A stretch of DNA of 64,000 bases from Limnobacter thiooxidans (GCF_036323495.1 NZ_AP028947.1:2232001-2296000), one strand, 5' to 3'; positions 51,274 to 62,258 are shown, numbered from the stretch's first letter. Notes: a model not told the origin generated them from the sequence alone. Translations and numbers: made by a program.

Positions 51274-53427
51274 TCACTTGCGCTTCCACACCGTCGCTTC
51301 ACTCACGGTGTACTGGTGCTTGCGCCGCGTTTCGCGGATCACAAAAGGCACAGCTTGCGGCCCTTCAACCAAGGTGAAGTGTTCACCCAGGATTTCCTTG
51401 AGACCGTCCAGTGTGCTGTACGATTCGCCATCTTTTTTGAAGCCTCCGATCCACTCGCTGCGTTTGGTGTACTCCTCAAGCCAGGTGTAAGGGGAACTTA
51501 GTACCAGCAGGCCACCGGGGTTAAGGCGGGCAGCTACCGTGTCGAGGAAACGGCGGGGTGAGTAAAGGCGATCAATCAGGTTGGCGGCCAGGATCAGGTC
51601 GAAGCCGGAAAACGCGTCCTTGAGATTGCAGGCATCGCCCTGCCAGAATTCGACCCGGTTTGCAGTGTCGGCCAGGCCCAGAGTGTCCAGTCGGCGCTCG
51701 TAGTAATTCAGCAGTTCGCCTTCGTCAGGCAGGGTGTAGCGGACCGTTCCGGTGTCAAGCAAACGGGCACCGACCTGGATAAAGAGTGCAGAAAAATCAA
51801 TGCCGATGACCTTGTCGAAGGCCTTCGCCAGCTCGAAGCTGGAACGGCCAGTGGCGCAACCCAGGTCAAGCGCCCTGCCCTGCATACGGTTACCATGGCG
51901 GGCGTGTGCTGCAATGGCCAGGTCGGCTATCGCCTTGGGAAAGTTAGGCACACCAAAGGCGGAATCACCGTAATGGAATTCGGCGTACTGGGAAACCATG
52001 GCGTCGGTTTCATAAGTGGACAAGGGATTGATCGCAGGTGTCTCGGTTTCGATGTACCGGAACCCGGCATGCTGGAAAAAATGGCGGCGAAACGCATAGC
52101 GGGAAACATGGCGGGATTCATTGCCGCAAGAAATCCAGCTGCCGCCCTTGATCAGGTTGTGTCGGTTGTCGAAAGTTGGGCTTGTGAAATCGTCATAGAT
52201 CGGGTGAACATTGAAGCCGTCGAAGGGGTAAGTCGGCGTTTCGCACCATTGCCAAACATTACCCACCACGTCAAACAATTCGCCGTGTGCAAATTGATTC
52301 ACCGGACAGCTTGAAGCCCAATGGTCCAGGTGCAGGTTGGCCGCGGCTTTTTTATCGTGTGGCACATCCGAAAGCTGAACATGGTCGTAAATCCGGTTCC
52401 ATTCATCCTCGGTGGGCAAGCGAACTGGCTGCCCGGTTTGCTCGGCTTTCCAGCGACAAAACGCGTTTGATTCGTGGTAGTTGGTTTCCACCGGCCAGTT
52501 CCAGGGCATGGGCACTTCTTCAGCCATCAAACGCAGCTTCCAGCCACCTTGTACTGAAGCATCGGGCACCCAGAAGGTAGGGTGTGTGGCTTGCGCAAAT
52601 CGCTTCCAGTCCGCGCTCTCTTCGTCCCAGTAACGGTCCAGGGTGTAGCCACCCGCATCCACAAATTCCCTGAACTCGCCGTTGCTAACGAGGAAGCGAG
52701 ACGCCTTGAAAGACGGCACATCGGCTTGATGCTTGCCGTATTCGTTGTCCCATCCGTAAACCGGATCAGTCAGGTTACGGCCAAGCATGACATGGCCTGC
52801 GGGAATTTCCAGCAGCGTATTAATCGGTGCAGCGCCATTTTCGCGACAAGGCTGCCAGGCAGGGTGCGGCTTGACGAAGTGAAGGGCATGCTGGCGCATC
52901 AACACCGAAGATGTTTCAAGGTGGATGTGCTCGTGTTCAATGCCCATCAGCACGGCCCAGAATGGATCGTTCCAGCCAATCGGCAGGGTAAACGGTGTGT
53001 TGCGAATGACCTGGTCGACAACTTGCCGCACCTTTCGGCGGTATTCTCGGACTTCCGCGACAGTAGGCCAATCGTAATGGGCGTCGTTCAAGTCGTCCCA
53101 GCTCATTTCGTCCACGCCAACAGCACACATTGACTCCAAGCGGGGATCAACCCGCTTGTTGATCAGGCCAGCAAGCAGGAACTTGTTGATGAAGAAAGTT
53201 GCGGTGTGGCCGAAATAGAAAATCAGCGGATGGCGAAGTGCAATCGGCTTCTTGTAATACGCCTCGTCGCAACTGAGCACTTCGAAGAGTGATTCGTAGC
53301 GATCAAAGGAGGCATGGAAGTACTGCAACAGCTCGGCGCGTTTTGACTCAACATCGCCGCCAGCCAGAAAAGGGGTGCGATGGAATTGGGCGCTCTGGGT
53401 GAGCGTGCGATCAGATGGGGAATTCAT
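51274..53427 (-). CDS. ovoA: OvoA, 5-histidylcysteine sulfoxide synthase with methyltransferase domain
   Basis: OvoA joins cysteine to histidine with oxygen and iron, then the methyltransferase part methylates the thiolhistidine on the way to ovothiol A. The 717-aa product has all three domains. An N-terminal DinB-like part has IFYFGHTATFFINKFLLAGL and the metal ligands GIEHEHIHLETSS near residue 175. A formylglycine-generating-enzyme-like domain follows (GHVMLGRNLTDPVYGWDNEY, NLIKGGSWISCGNESRHV). The C-terminal SAM methyltransferase has ALDLGCATGRSSFELAKAFD near residue 510. The full length and intact motifs indicate an active enzyme. The OvoB lyase is not seen nearby. Confidence 0.92.
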   Translation of the reverse strand: MNSPSDRTLTQSAQFHRTPFLAGGDVESKRAELLQYFHASFDRYESLFEVLSCDEAYYKKPIALRHPLIFYFGHTATFFINKFLLAGLINKRVDPRLESMCAVGVDEMSWDDLNDAHYDWPTVAEVREYRRKVRQVVDQVIRNTPFTLPIGWNDPFWAVLMGIEHEHIHLETSSVLMRQHALHFVKPHPAWQPCRENGAAPINTLLEIPAGHVMLGRNLTDPVYGWDNEYGKHQADVPSFKASRFLVSNGEFREFVDAGGYTLDRYWDEESADWKRFAQATHPTFWVPDASVQGGWKLRLMAEEVPMPWNWPVETNYHESNAFCRWKAEQTGQPVRLPTEDEWNRIYDHVQLSDVPHDKKAAANLHLDHWASSCPVNQFAHGELFDVVGNVWQWCETPTYPFDGFNVHPIYDDFTSPTFDNRHNLIKGGSWISCGNESRHVSRYAFRRHFFQHAGFRYIETETPAINPLSTYETDAMVSQYAEFHYGDSAFGVPNFPKAIADLAIAAHARHGNRMQGRALDLGCATGRSSFELAKAFDKVIGIDFSALFIQVGARLLDTGTVRYTLPDEGELLNYYERRLDTLGLADTANRVEFWQGDACNLKDAFSGFDLILAANLIDRLYSPRRFLDTVAARLNPGGLLVLSSPYTWLEEYTKRSEWIGGFKKDGESYSTLDGLKEILGEHFTLVEGPQAVPFVIRETRRKHQYTVSEATVWKRK

Positions 53428-53501
53428 TACTACTAACCTGCAATCATTAAATAATCAGGTTACTGTAATAACACAATTTGCAATAACAAAGCTAAATTAA
53501 C

Positions 53502-53525
53502 CAAGCGACTTTTGAAAGTCGCTTG
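53502..53525 (-). terminator. Hairpin five bases after the glucan synthase stop
   Basis: CAAGCGACTTT and AAAGTCGCTTG form 11-bp perfect arms with a two-base centre. It contains CGAC and GTCG but with eight bases between, so I do not count it as a regulon operator. It fits a terminator for the minus-strand gene, although no clear T-tract follows. Confidence 0.55.
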
Positions 53526-53529
53526 ATTA

Positions 53530-56500
53530 CTACACCGAAAACCGCTTGATGCGTATCAACACCTTGTGTGGCAGCCCATCGTCCACCAATGGAATTCCCA
53601 CTCCCTCTACAGCGATCCCATCCAGTTCGATAAGTAGTGCTGCGGCCTCATCAAGCACTTCAATTTGAAGGCGATAGGTGGTTTCACGATACCGATAGTC
53701 GATTGAATAAGCGGTCCAGTCGGCGGGGACACAAGGTTCAACTCGCAGCATCGCCCCTTCTGCACTGGTCTGCAAGCGCAAGCCCAGCAGCGATTCGATC
53801 ACCAGCCTGTACATCCAGCCCGCCGAGCCGGTGTACCAACTCCAGCCGCCACGCCCGGTGTGCGGGGCCACGCTGTAAACATCGGCGGCAACCACATAGG
53901 GTTCGACCTTGTACACCGCCACTTCATCGGCTGTTCGAGCATGATTGAGCGGATTGATCAGGTCCATCACCTGCCAAGCGCGTTTCGCATCTGCTTGTGC
54001 TGCGAATGCCATGGCTGCCCACACTGCTGCATGGGTGTACTGCCCGCCGTTTTCCCGCACACCAGGCAGGTAACCGGCAATGTAGCCAGGGTCGGGACCC
54101 TGTCGATCGAATGGCGGGTCGAGCAGACGCACCACGCCGGTATTGCCCTGCACCAACCGTGCGTCGAGTGAATCCATCGCCCGACTTGCCCGATCAGGGC
54201 TGGCCACGCCGGACAACACCGACCAGCTTTGGGCAATTGAATCGATCTGGCATTCCACACTGCTGCTGGAACCAAGGGGCTGGCCGTCGTCAAACCAGGC
54301 ACGGCGATACCATGCGCCATCCCAGGCGTTGGCTTCAAGCCTTTGTGCGAGAAGGCTGCGCTCGGTTTCACAGCGATTGGCAAACACCTCGTCACCACGG
54401 GCGCGTGCCAGAGGGGCGAATTGCCGCAACACGTCACAGAGGAAGAAGCCGAGCCACACGCTTTCGCCTTGACCGTGATGGCCCACGCGGTTCATTCCGT
54501 CGTTCCAGTCGCCGGCGCCCATCAAGGGCAAACCATGCGCGCCGAAACGAAGGCCATGCAACAAGGCCAGAACGGCGTGGTCGTATAGGCTGGCTTCCTG
54601 ACCGGAACGGGCAGGCAAGTCGTAGTAAGACTCTTCATCGGCACCCAGCACCCGGCCTTCGAGGAACGGCACGCGCTCCTCGAGCACACCGGTGTCGTTC
54701 GTGGCCTGGAGGTAGCGGCACAAAGCCAGTGGCAGCCACAGGTAATCGTCGGAAATCTGGGTGCGAACGCCATGACCTGAAGGTGGGTGCCACCAGTGCT
54801 GCACATCACCTTCCGGAAACTGTCGGCTGGCGCAGACCAGCAGGTGTTCACGCAAGGTATCCGGGCTGGTGTGCACCAGCGCCATGGCGTCTTGCAGCTG
54901 GTCCCGAAAACCGAATGCTCCGCCCGATTGATAAAAGCCGCTGCGGGCCATCATGCGGCAACCCAGGGTTTGATACACCAACCAACCATTGGCAAGCAGA
55001 TTGATTGCGGGGTCTGGCGTTTTGACTTGTACGGCACCCAGTGTATGTCGCCAATGGGCGTTCACTTCCTCGAGCGCGTGCCGTGTGGCTGCACTGCCGC
55101 GAAAGCGGCGCACCAGTTGAGTGGCTTCATCAAGACTTCTGCCCATTCCTAAGCGAAAGGTAATTTCGCGGGATTGCCCCGGCTCGAGCCGAAGCATGAC
55201 CTGAATGGCCGCACATGCGTCGAGCGCAACACCGCTGCGACCCGAAAGATGCGCGCGCCCCATGGCAGCAGGCCTGCGCAAGGATCCATTTCGACCGATG
55301 AATTCATCGCGGTCGCAGGTCATGGTGGCGTTTGAACGGTCGCCTTCGTCAATGTCGAGAAATGCAACCCAGTTGCCGAACTGGTTGCTGTAACGGTTGC
55401 GAGCCAACACCGCGCCGGTGTCGGTGGCAATTTCAGTACACAGGTGGGGCGATGTTTTGGCGCGCATGTCACCCAACACCCACTCGACATACGATGTGGC
55501 GCTGAGATTTCGCGGACGTGTGCCCTGGTTGGTGAGCACGAGTCTTGAGAACTTCACGGCTGCATCGTTGGCAACGAATACAGTCAGTTCGCTGTGAATT
55601 CCGAACTCACTGTGTTCAAAGACGCTGTAGCCAAAGCCATGGCGAGTTGTAAACACAGACCCTGCCCGGTCATCGGGTTCATCGTCGCGTTGCGGCAATG
55701 AGGTGGGATGCCAGACGTGGCCGGTGTCTTCATCGCGCAGGTACAACACTTCACCACATTCGTCAGTCACCGCATCGTTGTGCCAGGGTGAAAGGCGCAG
55801 TTCATGGGCGTTTTCGCACCAGGTGTAGCTGCTACCTGCATCGGTTATCACAGTGCCAAAGCGCGGATTGGCAATGACGTTGGCCCAGGGGGCGGGTGGA
55901 CGCGATCCCGCAGGTGGCGCGACGATGTATTCGCGACCATCGGGTCTGAAACCACCCAAGCCGTTGTCGAATAGCAGTTGGGGACGTGATGGCTGCGCGG
56001 TGGCGGGTGCAGGTAGTGGCATTCTTCGTGTGATTTCCAGCGCGCGGATACGGCGCACCGGAATTCGTTTGCGGTCCACCTGTTCGGCAAAGGTGCCCAG
56101 CCTGTCGCTGATGATCGCGCGGGCAACCGACTGCAGCAAAATGCGGTCTTCAAGCGCAATGTGTGCGGCCTGCCGCACGAAGATACCACCGGGTCTGTCT
56201 GACTCACGGGATTCAATGCTGCCCGCAATCAGCCCCAGTATTTGTTCATGCAAACGTTGGCGGTACACATCGCGTTCTTCATTCCAGATAACCAGGTCAA
56301 CCGCAAGCCCTTTCAATCGCCACCACGCATGCGCCTGCACCAGTTGGTGAACCAGTTGAATGTTTGCGGAATCGCTTAGCTGCAACAGGACGATAGGCAG
56401 ATCACCGGAAATTTCATAACCCCACAACCCGGATTGGGCGCGGCGGTTGCGCACTAGCACACTGGCGGCTGCACGCAGTGCAGGCTCGGAATACATGACG

Positions 56501-59500
56501 CTGTTGGCCAGGCGGGCATACAGTTGGGCGTCTGCTTCGGTGGCGTTGATTTGTCGCAGATTCACCTGGCTGTGGGTCCAAGCAAGTTCAAACACGCGGT
56601 CGGCGAGATGCCTGTCCCGGTACTTGTGGACCAGCGCGACACAGGCTTCGCGGCTTTCAGCAACACCATACACAAGGTCAATGGTGGCAGTTTGATCAGG
56701 TTCCAGCGTAATCACGCAGCGAGTGGCCAGCACCGGATCAAGCACTGCACCCGCAGTGCCCGACAAGGGCCCGCTTTTGCGCAATGCTGCAGGAGATTGC
56801 AAACTTCGCCCACGACCAATGAAGCGGGCCCGATCGGTTTCATGCGACACCGGCCCTGACTTGGCGCCATGAGGGGCCACGAGATGAAACATCCAGGGTT
56901 GTGAATCGTCGTTCGATCGGGGGCGCCTTGCACAAAGCAGCGCTGCAGGGTCCTTGAGAATCTCGGTTTGCAAAAACAGTTTGCTGAAGGCCGGGTGTTG
57001 TGCATCAGCCGCCGCGGGGCTCAGCACTGGCTCGGTGTAGGTGGTGATTTCGATGGTGCGGCGCGTGGCACTGAGGTTCGTCAGTTGGAGGCGACGCAGC
57101 TCGATGTCGTCTTCGGGTGAAACCACGATTTCCGTGTAGGCCTCAATGCCTGCATCCTGTCGACGGTACTCGGCACGGCCTTCAGAGAAAATGGTTTCAT
57201 CCAGGTCAGGCTTTCGCCGCGTGGGCTGATGCATGCTTGACCAGAAACTGCCGGTTTCCACATCGCGCAGGTAGCAGAAGCTGCCCCACGAATCAGCGAC
57301 GGTGTCTTCGCGCCAGCGGCTAATGGCCAGTTCTTTCCAGCGGCTGTAGCCCCCACCGGCATTGGTCAACATCACCAGGTAACGACCGTTCGAGAGCAGT
57401 TGAACCTCGGGTGAAGGCGTGTGGGGTGTGCGCATGATCCGAAGCGGCATTTCGATGTTGGAAAAGCTGGCGCGATCAAAAATACGCTCGCTTGTTTCAT
57501 GAAAGGCAATGGCTTTGGGAATGCGTTCCTGAAGCAGCAGCAATGTCGCGCGCAGTTGCGGATCAAACCCGAAACGCTTTTGCATGGGCTGATCCAGCAA
57601 CACATGGGCCAGTGCCAACAAGCTCATGCCCTGGTGGTGCACCATGTAGGAACGGACCACTGCACACGTTTCTCCACGCCGCAACCGCAAGGGGGTGTAA
57701 TCTGCGGCTTCATAGTAGCCAAACAGCCCAGCCAAACCTTCACCGGTCAACCGCTGAAGATTGTCTGCCGCCGCCGCAGGGTCAACCATCAAGGCCAGCA
57801 CTGTGGCATACGGCGCAATGACCATGTCCTCTCCCAGCCCCCGCTTGAGTCCAAGCCCTGGAACGCCGAATGCGCGGTACTGGTAGTTCAGGTGCGAGTC
57901 GGTGAGGTTGTACCCTGACTCCGACACGCCCCATGGCAGGTTGCGCTTGTTACCGTAATCAATTTGACGCGCCACGGCACCCCGCATGGCTTCTTCCAGC
58001 AGGGTGTTGTCGAAAGTGGGCATCACCAGCATGGGCATCAGGTATTCAAACATGGAGCCACTCCAGGACAACAACACCGCACGGCCCGCTTGCGATGTGG
58101 CGTGGCGCCCCAACGCAAACCAGGCTTGTTGCGGCAGTTGGGCCTGCGCAATTCCAATGAAAATAGCCAGGCGCGCTTCGGACGCAAGCAGATCGTAGGA
58201 TCCGGTGTCGCGACGGCGTTCATCCACGTTGTAACCAATTGCGAGTAAATGGGAAACCGGGTCGTACAGAAACCCGAATTCCATTTCAGCCAGTTCGCCT
58301 GCACGCTGCGCAAGCTTGCACAACAGCATGCGGCGATCCTGGTCAAAGGCGTTTGTATCAAGTTGCAGGAGTTCATCCTGCGCCGCCGCGCACTGGCGAA
58401 CCATCGCGCGACTCCACAGCAGTGCTTCATCGCCGGCAGGTGCGGCTTGGATAAGCTTCGCATGAACCAGCAAAGCGCAATTGTGCAGATCAGCCAAAGC
58501 CTGGGCAGCAGGCCGAGTTCCTGTTTCTGCATCGGCCGGAAACGCTTCATCCAGCACGGTGGCCAGGCGCACAAGCCCATCCGGCTTATTCTGTGTGGTG
58601 GTTTTCCGCAGCAATTCCAATGTGTCGGTGATCCCACTGCGCAAACGATCAAACCGCAGGGGGGCTGCGGCCAACATCAACAGACCCGCACGCAGGGTCA
58701 GCAGGTGGCCAGCCAGGTTGCCGCTGTCCACGCTGGACACATAAGCCGGGCGAAGCGGCTCCAGTGTGCGGGTGTCGTACCAGTTGAGAAAATGTCCGTG
58801 GTAACGCTCGAGCTTGTCCATTGCATTGAAGGTGGCTGAAGTTCGCTCGATGAGTTGCCCCTCGGTGAGGTAACCGAAGTCGCGTGCGGCCAGATTGGCC
58901 AGCAGCGACAGACCGATGTTGGTGGGCGAGGTGCGGTGCGCCACGCGAAGCTCCGGTTTTTCCTGCATGTTGTCGGGTGGCAGGAAATTGTCTTCAGCCG
59001 TAACGAAGGTTTCAAAGAAGGCCCAGGTGCGGCGAGTCAACTCGCGCATTTGAAGCACCTGTTCCTCATTCAATGTGGTGCGGGCATGCACCAGTGGCTG
59101 ACTGATCCACCACACGATGGCTGGAGAAAAAAACCATGCAAGAAGCGGCAACGAGGCTGCTGCAAGTGAATCGGGTTGCCAACCAACCAGCCCCAATGCC
59201 ATGACGGCAGACAATGCAGGGGCGACCCACATTCGGCGCACTGTGCGTAAAAAATCCTGCGCTGGCGACTGGTGGTTTACACGCGCGGCGTTGGCACTGG
59301 GTTCCCATTCAAGCAGGCGACGGCGCGAGCCATGCAAGCGCCACAAGGTGCGTGCTATCGCATCGGCACTCACGCAAGCCTCAAAGACAAGACAGGCCAA
59401 GGAAAGGCCTGCCTGGGCAAGGCTTCGCAACAGCGATTGAAGGACAGCCTTCAGGTGTTGCTGTATTGGCAAACCCGTTGGTTTGTGAACCAACTCGGTC

Positions 59501-62202
59501 AAGGGTCCGAGCAAAGAGGGCACAAACAGGACTGCGCTGACTACCAATGTCCACAACCAGGCTGGCTGCAACGCGGTCCATCCCAACGCAAAGCAGGCCA
59601 CCAGCGCAATCGGTACAAGGCTGCGCCTGAGGTTGTCGAGTATCTTGAATCGGGACAATGCGGACAGCGGGTTGGGTGCACGCCGCACGCGCGGCCACAG
59701 CCAGCTGATGACCTGCCAGTCGCCACGGATCCAGCGATGTCGACGTTTGATGTCGGCGTCGTAACGTGTGGGGGAATCTTCAACCAGGTCGACATCGCTC
59801 AAAAAACCGCTGCGGGCGTAACACCCTTCAAGCAGGTCGTGACTCAGCACCAGGTTGTCTGGAAACTGACCAGCCAAAGCCTGCTCGAATGCGTCAATGT
59901 CGTAGATGCCCTTGCCGATGAAGGAGCCTTCGCCGTACAGATCCTGATACACATCACTGACTGCGCGGGTGTAGGGGTCAATGCCGGAATCGCTGCCGTG
60001 CAGGCGACCATAGCGCGTGCAATTCGCAGCCAGCAGGCTGACGCCTACTCGTGGCTGCAAAATGCCATAACCTTCCACCACGCGTGAAGCATTGGCCTCA
60101 GCTCCAAATCGTGGCTGGTTAAGCGGGTGCGCCATGGTACCGACCAGTTTCCAGGCCGCATCACGCGGCAACTGGGTGTCGGTGTCCAAGGTGATGACGT
60201 AGCGCACACCTTGCAGTTGCGCCGTGTTGCCCACCACTGCAGCGAATTCACGACTGCCACCACGCAGCAAGGCATTCAATTCCCCGAGTTTGCCGCGTTT
60301 GCGTTCGCGCCCCATCCAGACGCCTTCGCGTGCATTCCATCGACGTGGCCTGTGAAACAGAAAGAAACGGCTGCTGACTTCTGTTTCATCTTCTGCAGCA
60401 GCATACTTGGCGTTTAATGACTCAACGCCGGTGATGGCTGCGCGCAAAAGGATGTCATCGCCTGGCGCCTGTTCAGCGGTGTAATCATGAAAGTCAGTCA
60501 GTAAACCAAATTGAAGCTGGGTATCTCGATTGGCAAGAAAGCGCACCTCGAGGGCCTCGATGAGTGCGGCCACGCCCGCTTCGCTGTCAAGCATGGTTGG
60601 CACCACGACCAAGGTACGTGAGGCAGACGGAATGCCGAGGGAGAAATCCATTCGAGGCAGCGGTTTGGGCACGGCAAACAGGGTCACCACCCAGTTGACC
60701 CAGGCTACAGCAAGGTGGCTCGCGCCCAGTAGCAGGGCAGCCCCGACGACCCACAACAGCCCACCCGACAGCCATGGCATGGGTGCCAGCGAGTTGGCCC
60801 AATAAAGTGCCAACACAGGAAACAGGATACTCAGGGTGATGATGCTGGTGCTGAACCATGCCAGTGGATGGCGGATAAACAGACGCTGCAGGCGTTGCAA
60901 GGCATGAAGACCGCTACCTGACATTTGTTCAAGGGCAAATCGCCCTGGGCCGATCAGGTGATAACCCACGTGCGCTTGTCGCGGGCATTGCGTCGGGTCT
61001 GCATTTGCTGCATCGCGTGCTGCGGCAATCGCGGAGTGGGCGACATTGTCTTCGTTGGCATTGGTGTCGCGGGCAATTTGTTCAATCGCATGGCGATAGG
61101 TGTCGCGCGTGGCAAAATCCATCGCGCTGTAAGTGTTGGCAGGGTCAGTGCGCAGGGTTTTGTCAACGGTTGACAAACTTTCAACAAAGGCTGACCAGTC
61201 GGTGGCGGCCAGCAAGCGCAAGCTGCCAATGCTGTTGCTGACGGTGACCTGGTCTGCTGCCTGTTGTTGTGCCTCAAGTTGTACCAGTTGATCGGTGGTC
61301 TGGTTGATTTCAGCCAGCCTTTGCTCAAGCCAGCTCAAGGGCATGGCCAGCGCGGTGCTGTGGCCATGCAGACGGCGAACCAGTTCGGCCACGAAGGGTG
61401 GGCTCATGGACGGATCAGAACGCGTCATGTCCGCCACGACCAGGATGAGTCCTTTGGGCTCGCGGTGGGCGACATCCAGCATGCGGTCTGACCATTTCGC
61501 AGCCAGATTGCGTTCATCGCGGCTGGCAGCCACTGCCACCGCAACTCGCCGCAAGTTTTCAATCAATGCCAGCCTCAGCATGATAGGAATGGCCCAAAGT
61601 TCGCCCAGGCGCAAAGGCTGCACCTGCTGGTAGGCTGCAAAAAAATGGGTGAGGCTGCCAAGCCCCAACTGCCCATCGCCATGCGCCACCGATTCAATGG
61701 CCAGGTCGTAAACTCGGGGAAGACCAGCGCTGGGGCCCGTACTGAGTCGTGGTAACTCGCGGCTGTAGCCTTTTGGCAGGTGACGTTCGGCCGTGCGGAT
61801 TTCTTCTTCAAACAAATGAATGTTGTCCAACAACCATTCGGCGGCAGGAAACTGTGGCCCCTCCCCTTTGCTGAGCCGACTGCACGCGGAGAGCAGTGCC
61901 CGGCGATTGTCCGCCAGGCGGGGCAGTAAACGATCGGCCTGTTGAGTCAATGCCGCGACATGGATGGATGCCAGTTGCCATCCATGGCGCTCCATCTGTG
62001 CTGCAGTAAAAAGCTCGGCCCGCAATGGGGCCTCACCAGTGACTGCATCGTCAACTGCAGATTCTGGCGAGTATGCGGCAAGTGCCTTGAGCGAGGACAA
62101 CAGAGCGCGAAACCGCGCCATCATCGTGGGCACAGTTGAATGAAGATGTGGCTGACGGGTAGATTGATTGCTTGAATACTTCGATGGCTTTTCATGTGGC
62201 AA
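53530..62202 (-). CDS. NdvB-like cyclic beta-1,2-glucan synthase
   Basis: At 2890 aa this is the expected size for NdvB/Cgs. These inner-membrane enzymes start, elongate, cyclise and trim beta-1,2-glucan from UDP-glucose for the periplasm. Features in order are membrane segments around residues 440-510 (STSIITLSILFPVLALYWAN), a GT84 glycosyltransferase (VVVPTMLDSEAGVAALIEAL, VITLDTDTQLPRDAAWKL, RRHRWIRGDWQV) and further membrane segments. A glucoamylase-like module follows (YVSSVDSGNLAGHL, LTDSHLNYQYRAFGVPGLGL), then a C-terminal GH94 phosphorylase-type domain with the acidic site GDWNDGMNRVGHHGQGESVW. The listed start is a TTG. The ATG at 62124 is an alternative and perhaps likelier. Many opposite-strand frames here are shadows. 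Confidence 0.9.
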   Translation of the reverse strand: MPHEKPSKYSSNQSTRQPHLHSTVPTMMARFRALLSSLKALAAYSPESAVDDAVTGEAPLRAELFTAAQMERHGWQLASIHVAALTQQADRLLPRLADNRRALLSACSRLSKGEGPQFPAAEWLLDNIHLFEEEIRTAERHLPKGYSRELPRLSTGPSAGLPRVYDLAIESVAHGDGQLGLGSLTHFFAAYQQVQPLRLGELWAIPIMLRLALIENLRRVAVAVAASRDERNLAAKWSDRMLDVAHREPKGLILVVADMTRSDPSMSPPFVAELVRRLHGHSTALAMPLSWLEQRLAEINQTTDQLVQLEAQQQAADQVTVSNSIGSLRLLAATDWSAFVESLSTVDKTLRTDPANTYSAMDFATRDTYRHAIEQIARDTNANEDNVAHSAIAAARDAANADPTQCPRQAHVGYHLIGPGRFALEQMSGSGLHALQRLQRLFIRHPLAWFSTSIITLSILFPVLALYWANSLAPMPWLSGGLLWVVGAALLLGASHLAVAWVNWVVTLFAVPKPLPRMDFSLGIPSASRTLVVVPTMLDSEAGVAALIEALEVRFLANRDTQLQFGLLTDFHDYTAEQAPGDDILLRAAITGVESLNAKYAAAEDETEVSSRFFLFHRPRRWNAREGVWMGRERKRGKLGELNALLRGGSREFAAVVGNTAQLQGVRYVITLDTDTQLPRDAAWKLVGTMAHPLNQPRFGAEANASRVVEGYGILQPRVGVSLLAANCTRYGRLHGSDSGIDPYTRAVSDVYQDLYGEGSFIGKGIYDIDAFEQALAGQFPDNLVLSHDLLEGCYARSGFLSDVDLVEDSPTRYDADIKRRHRWIRGDWQVISWLWPRVRRAPNPLSALSRFKILDNLRRSLVPIALVACFALGWTALQPAWLWTLVVSAVLFVPSLLGPLTELVHKPTGLPIQQHLKAVLQSLLRSLAQAGLSLACLVFEACVSADAIARTLWRLHGSRRRLLEWEPSANAARVNHQSPAQDFLRTVRRMWVAPALSAVMALGLVGWQPDSLAAASLPLLAWFFSPAIVWWISQPLVHARTTLNEEQVLQMRELTRRTWAFFETFVTAEDNFLPPDNMQEKPELRVAHRTSPTNIGLSLLANLAARDFGYLTEGQLIERTSATFNAMDKLERYHGHFLNWYDTRTLEPLRPAYVSSVDSGNLAGHLLTLRAGLLMLAAAPLRFDRLRSGITDTLELLRKTTTQNKPDGLVRLATVLDEAFPADAETGTRPAAQALADLHNCALLVHAKLIQAAPAGDEALLWSRAMVRQCAAAQDELLQLDTNAFDQDRRMLLCKLAQRAGELAEMEFGFLYDPVSHLLAIGYNVDERRRDTGSYDLLASEARLAIFIGIAQAQLPQQAWFALGRHATSQAGRAVLLSWSGSMFEYLMPMLVMPTFDNTLLEEAMRGAVARQIDYGNKRNLPWGVSESGYNLTDSHLNYQYRAFGVPGLGLKRGLGEDMVIAPYATVLALMVDPAAAADNLQRLTGEGLAGLFGYYEAADYTPLRLRRGETCAVVRSYMVHHQGMSLLALAHVLLDQPMQKRFGFDPQLRATLLLLQERIPKAIAFHETSERIFDRASFSNIEMPLRIMRTPHTPSPEVQLLSNGRYLVMLTNAGGGYSRWKELAISRWREDTVADSWGSFCYLRDVETGSFWSSMHQPTRRKPDLDETIFSEGRAEYRRQDAGIEAYTEIVVSPEDDIELRRLQLTNLSATRRTIEITTYTEPVLSPAAADAQHPAFSKLFLQTEILKDPAALLCARRPRSNDDSQPWMFHLVAPHGAKSGPVSHETDRARFIGRGRSLQSPAALRKSGPLSGTAGAVLDPVLATRCVITLEPDQTATIDLVYGVAESREACVALVHKYRDRHLADRVFELAWTHSQVNLRQINATEADAQLYARLANSVMYSEPALRAAASVLVRNRRAQSGLWGYEISGDLPIVLLQLSDSANIQLVHQLVQAHAWWRLKGLAVDLVIWNEERDVYRQRLHEQILGLIAGSIESRESDRPGGIFVRQAAHIALEDRILLQSVARAIISDRLGTFAEQVDRKRIPVRRIRALEITRRMPLPAPATAQPSRPQLLFDNGLGGFRPDGREYIVAPPAGSRPPAPWANVIANPRFGTVITDAGSSYTWCENAHELRLSPWHNDAVTDECGEVLYLRDEDTGHVWHPTSLPQRDDEPDDRAGSVFTTRHGFGYSVFEHSEFGIHSELTVFVANDAAVKFSRLVLTNQGTRPRNLSATSYVEWVLGDMRAKTSPHLCTEIATDTGAVLARNRYSNQFGNWVAFLDIDEGDRSNATMTCDRDEFIGRNGSLRRPAAMGRAHLSGRSGVALDACAAIQVMLRLEPGQSREITFRLGMGRSLDEATQLVRRFRGSAATRHALEEVNAHWRHTLGAVQVKTPDPAINLLANGWLVYQTLGCRMMARSGFYQSGGAFGFRDQLQDAMALVHTSPDTLREHLLVCASRQFPEGDVQHWWHPPSGHGVRTQISDDYLWLPLALCRYLQATNDTGVLEERVPFLEGRVLGADEESYYDLPARSGQEASLYDHAVLALLHGLRFGAHGLPLMGAGDWNDGMNRVGHHGQGESVWLGFFLCDVLRQFAPLARARGDEVFANRCETERSLLAQRLEANAWDGAWYRRAWFDDGQPLGSSSSVECQIDSIAQSWSVLSGVASPDRASRAMDSLDARLVQGNTGVVRLLDPPFDRQGPDPGYIAGYLPGVRENGGQYTHAAVWAAMAFAAQADAKRAWQVMDLINPLNHARTADEVAVYKVEPYVVAADVYSVAPHTGRGGWSWYTGSAGWMYRLVIESLLGLRLQTSAEGAMLRVEPCVPADWTAYSIDYRYRETTYRLQIEVLDEAAALLIELDGIAVEGVGIPLVDDGLPHKVLIRIKRFSV

Positions 62203-62213
62203 ATGGCGCGTGT

Positions 62214-62236
62214 ATTTTCCTGTGAGACAGGAAAAT
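62214..62236. promoter_or_regulatory. Perfect 10-bp inverted repeat upstream of the glucan synthase
   Basis: ATTTTCCTGT (62214-62223) and ACAGGAAAAT (62227-62236) flank a three-base loop, 12 bp before the TTG start at 62202. It may be an operator or a terminator for the solute-binding protein gene. Confidence 0.45.
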
Positions 62237-62258
62237 GCGCCGATTCAGCCTTGCCGTC

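Noticed and set aside
53502..53525. Hairpin containing CGAC and GTCG, possible ninth regulon operator
   Set aside because: The spacing is eight bases rather than seven, and it lies directly after a stop codon, so a terminator explains it better.
53637..61811. Many open frames of 60-335 codons opposite or across the glucan synthase gene
   Set aside because: They are shadows of a GC-rich 8.7-kb gene, Arg/His/Pro-rich and without ribosome-binding sites or family motifs.
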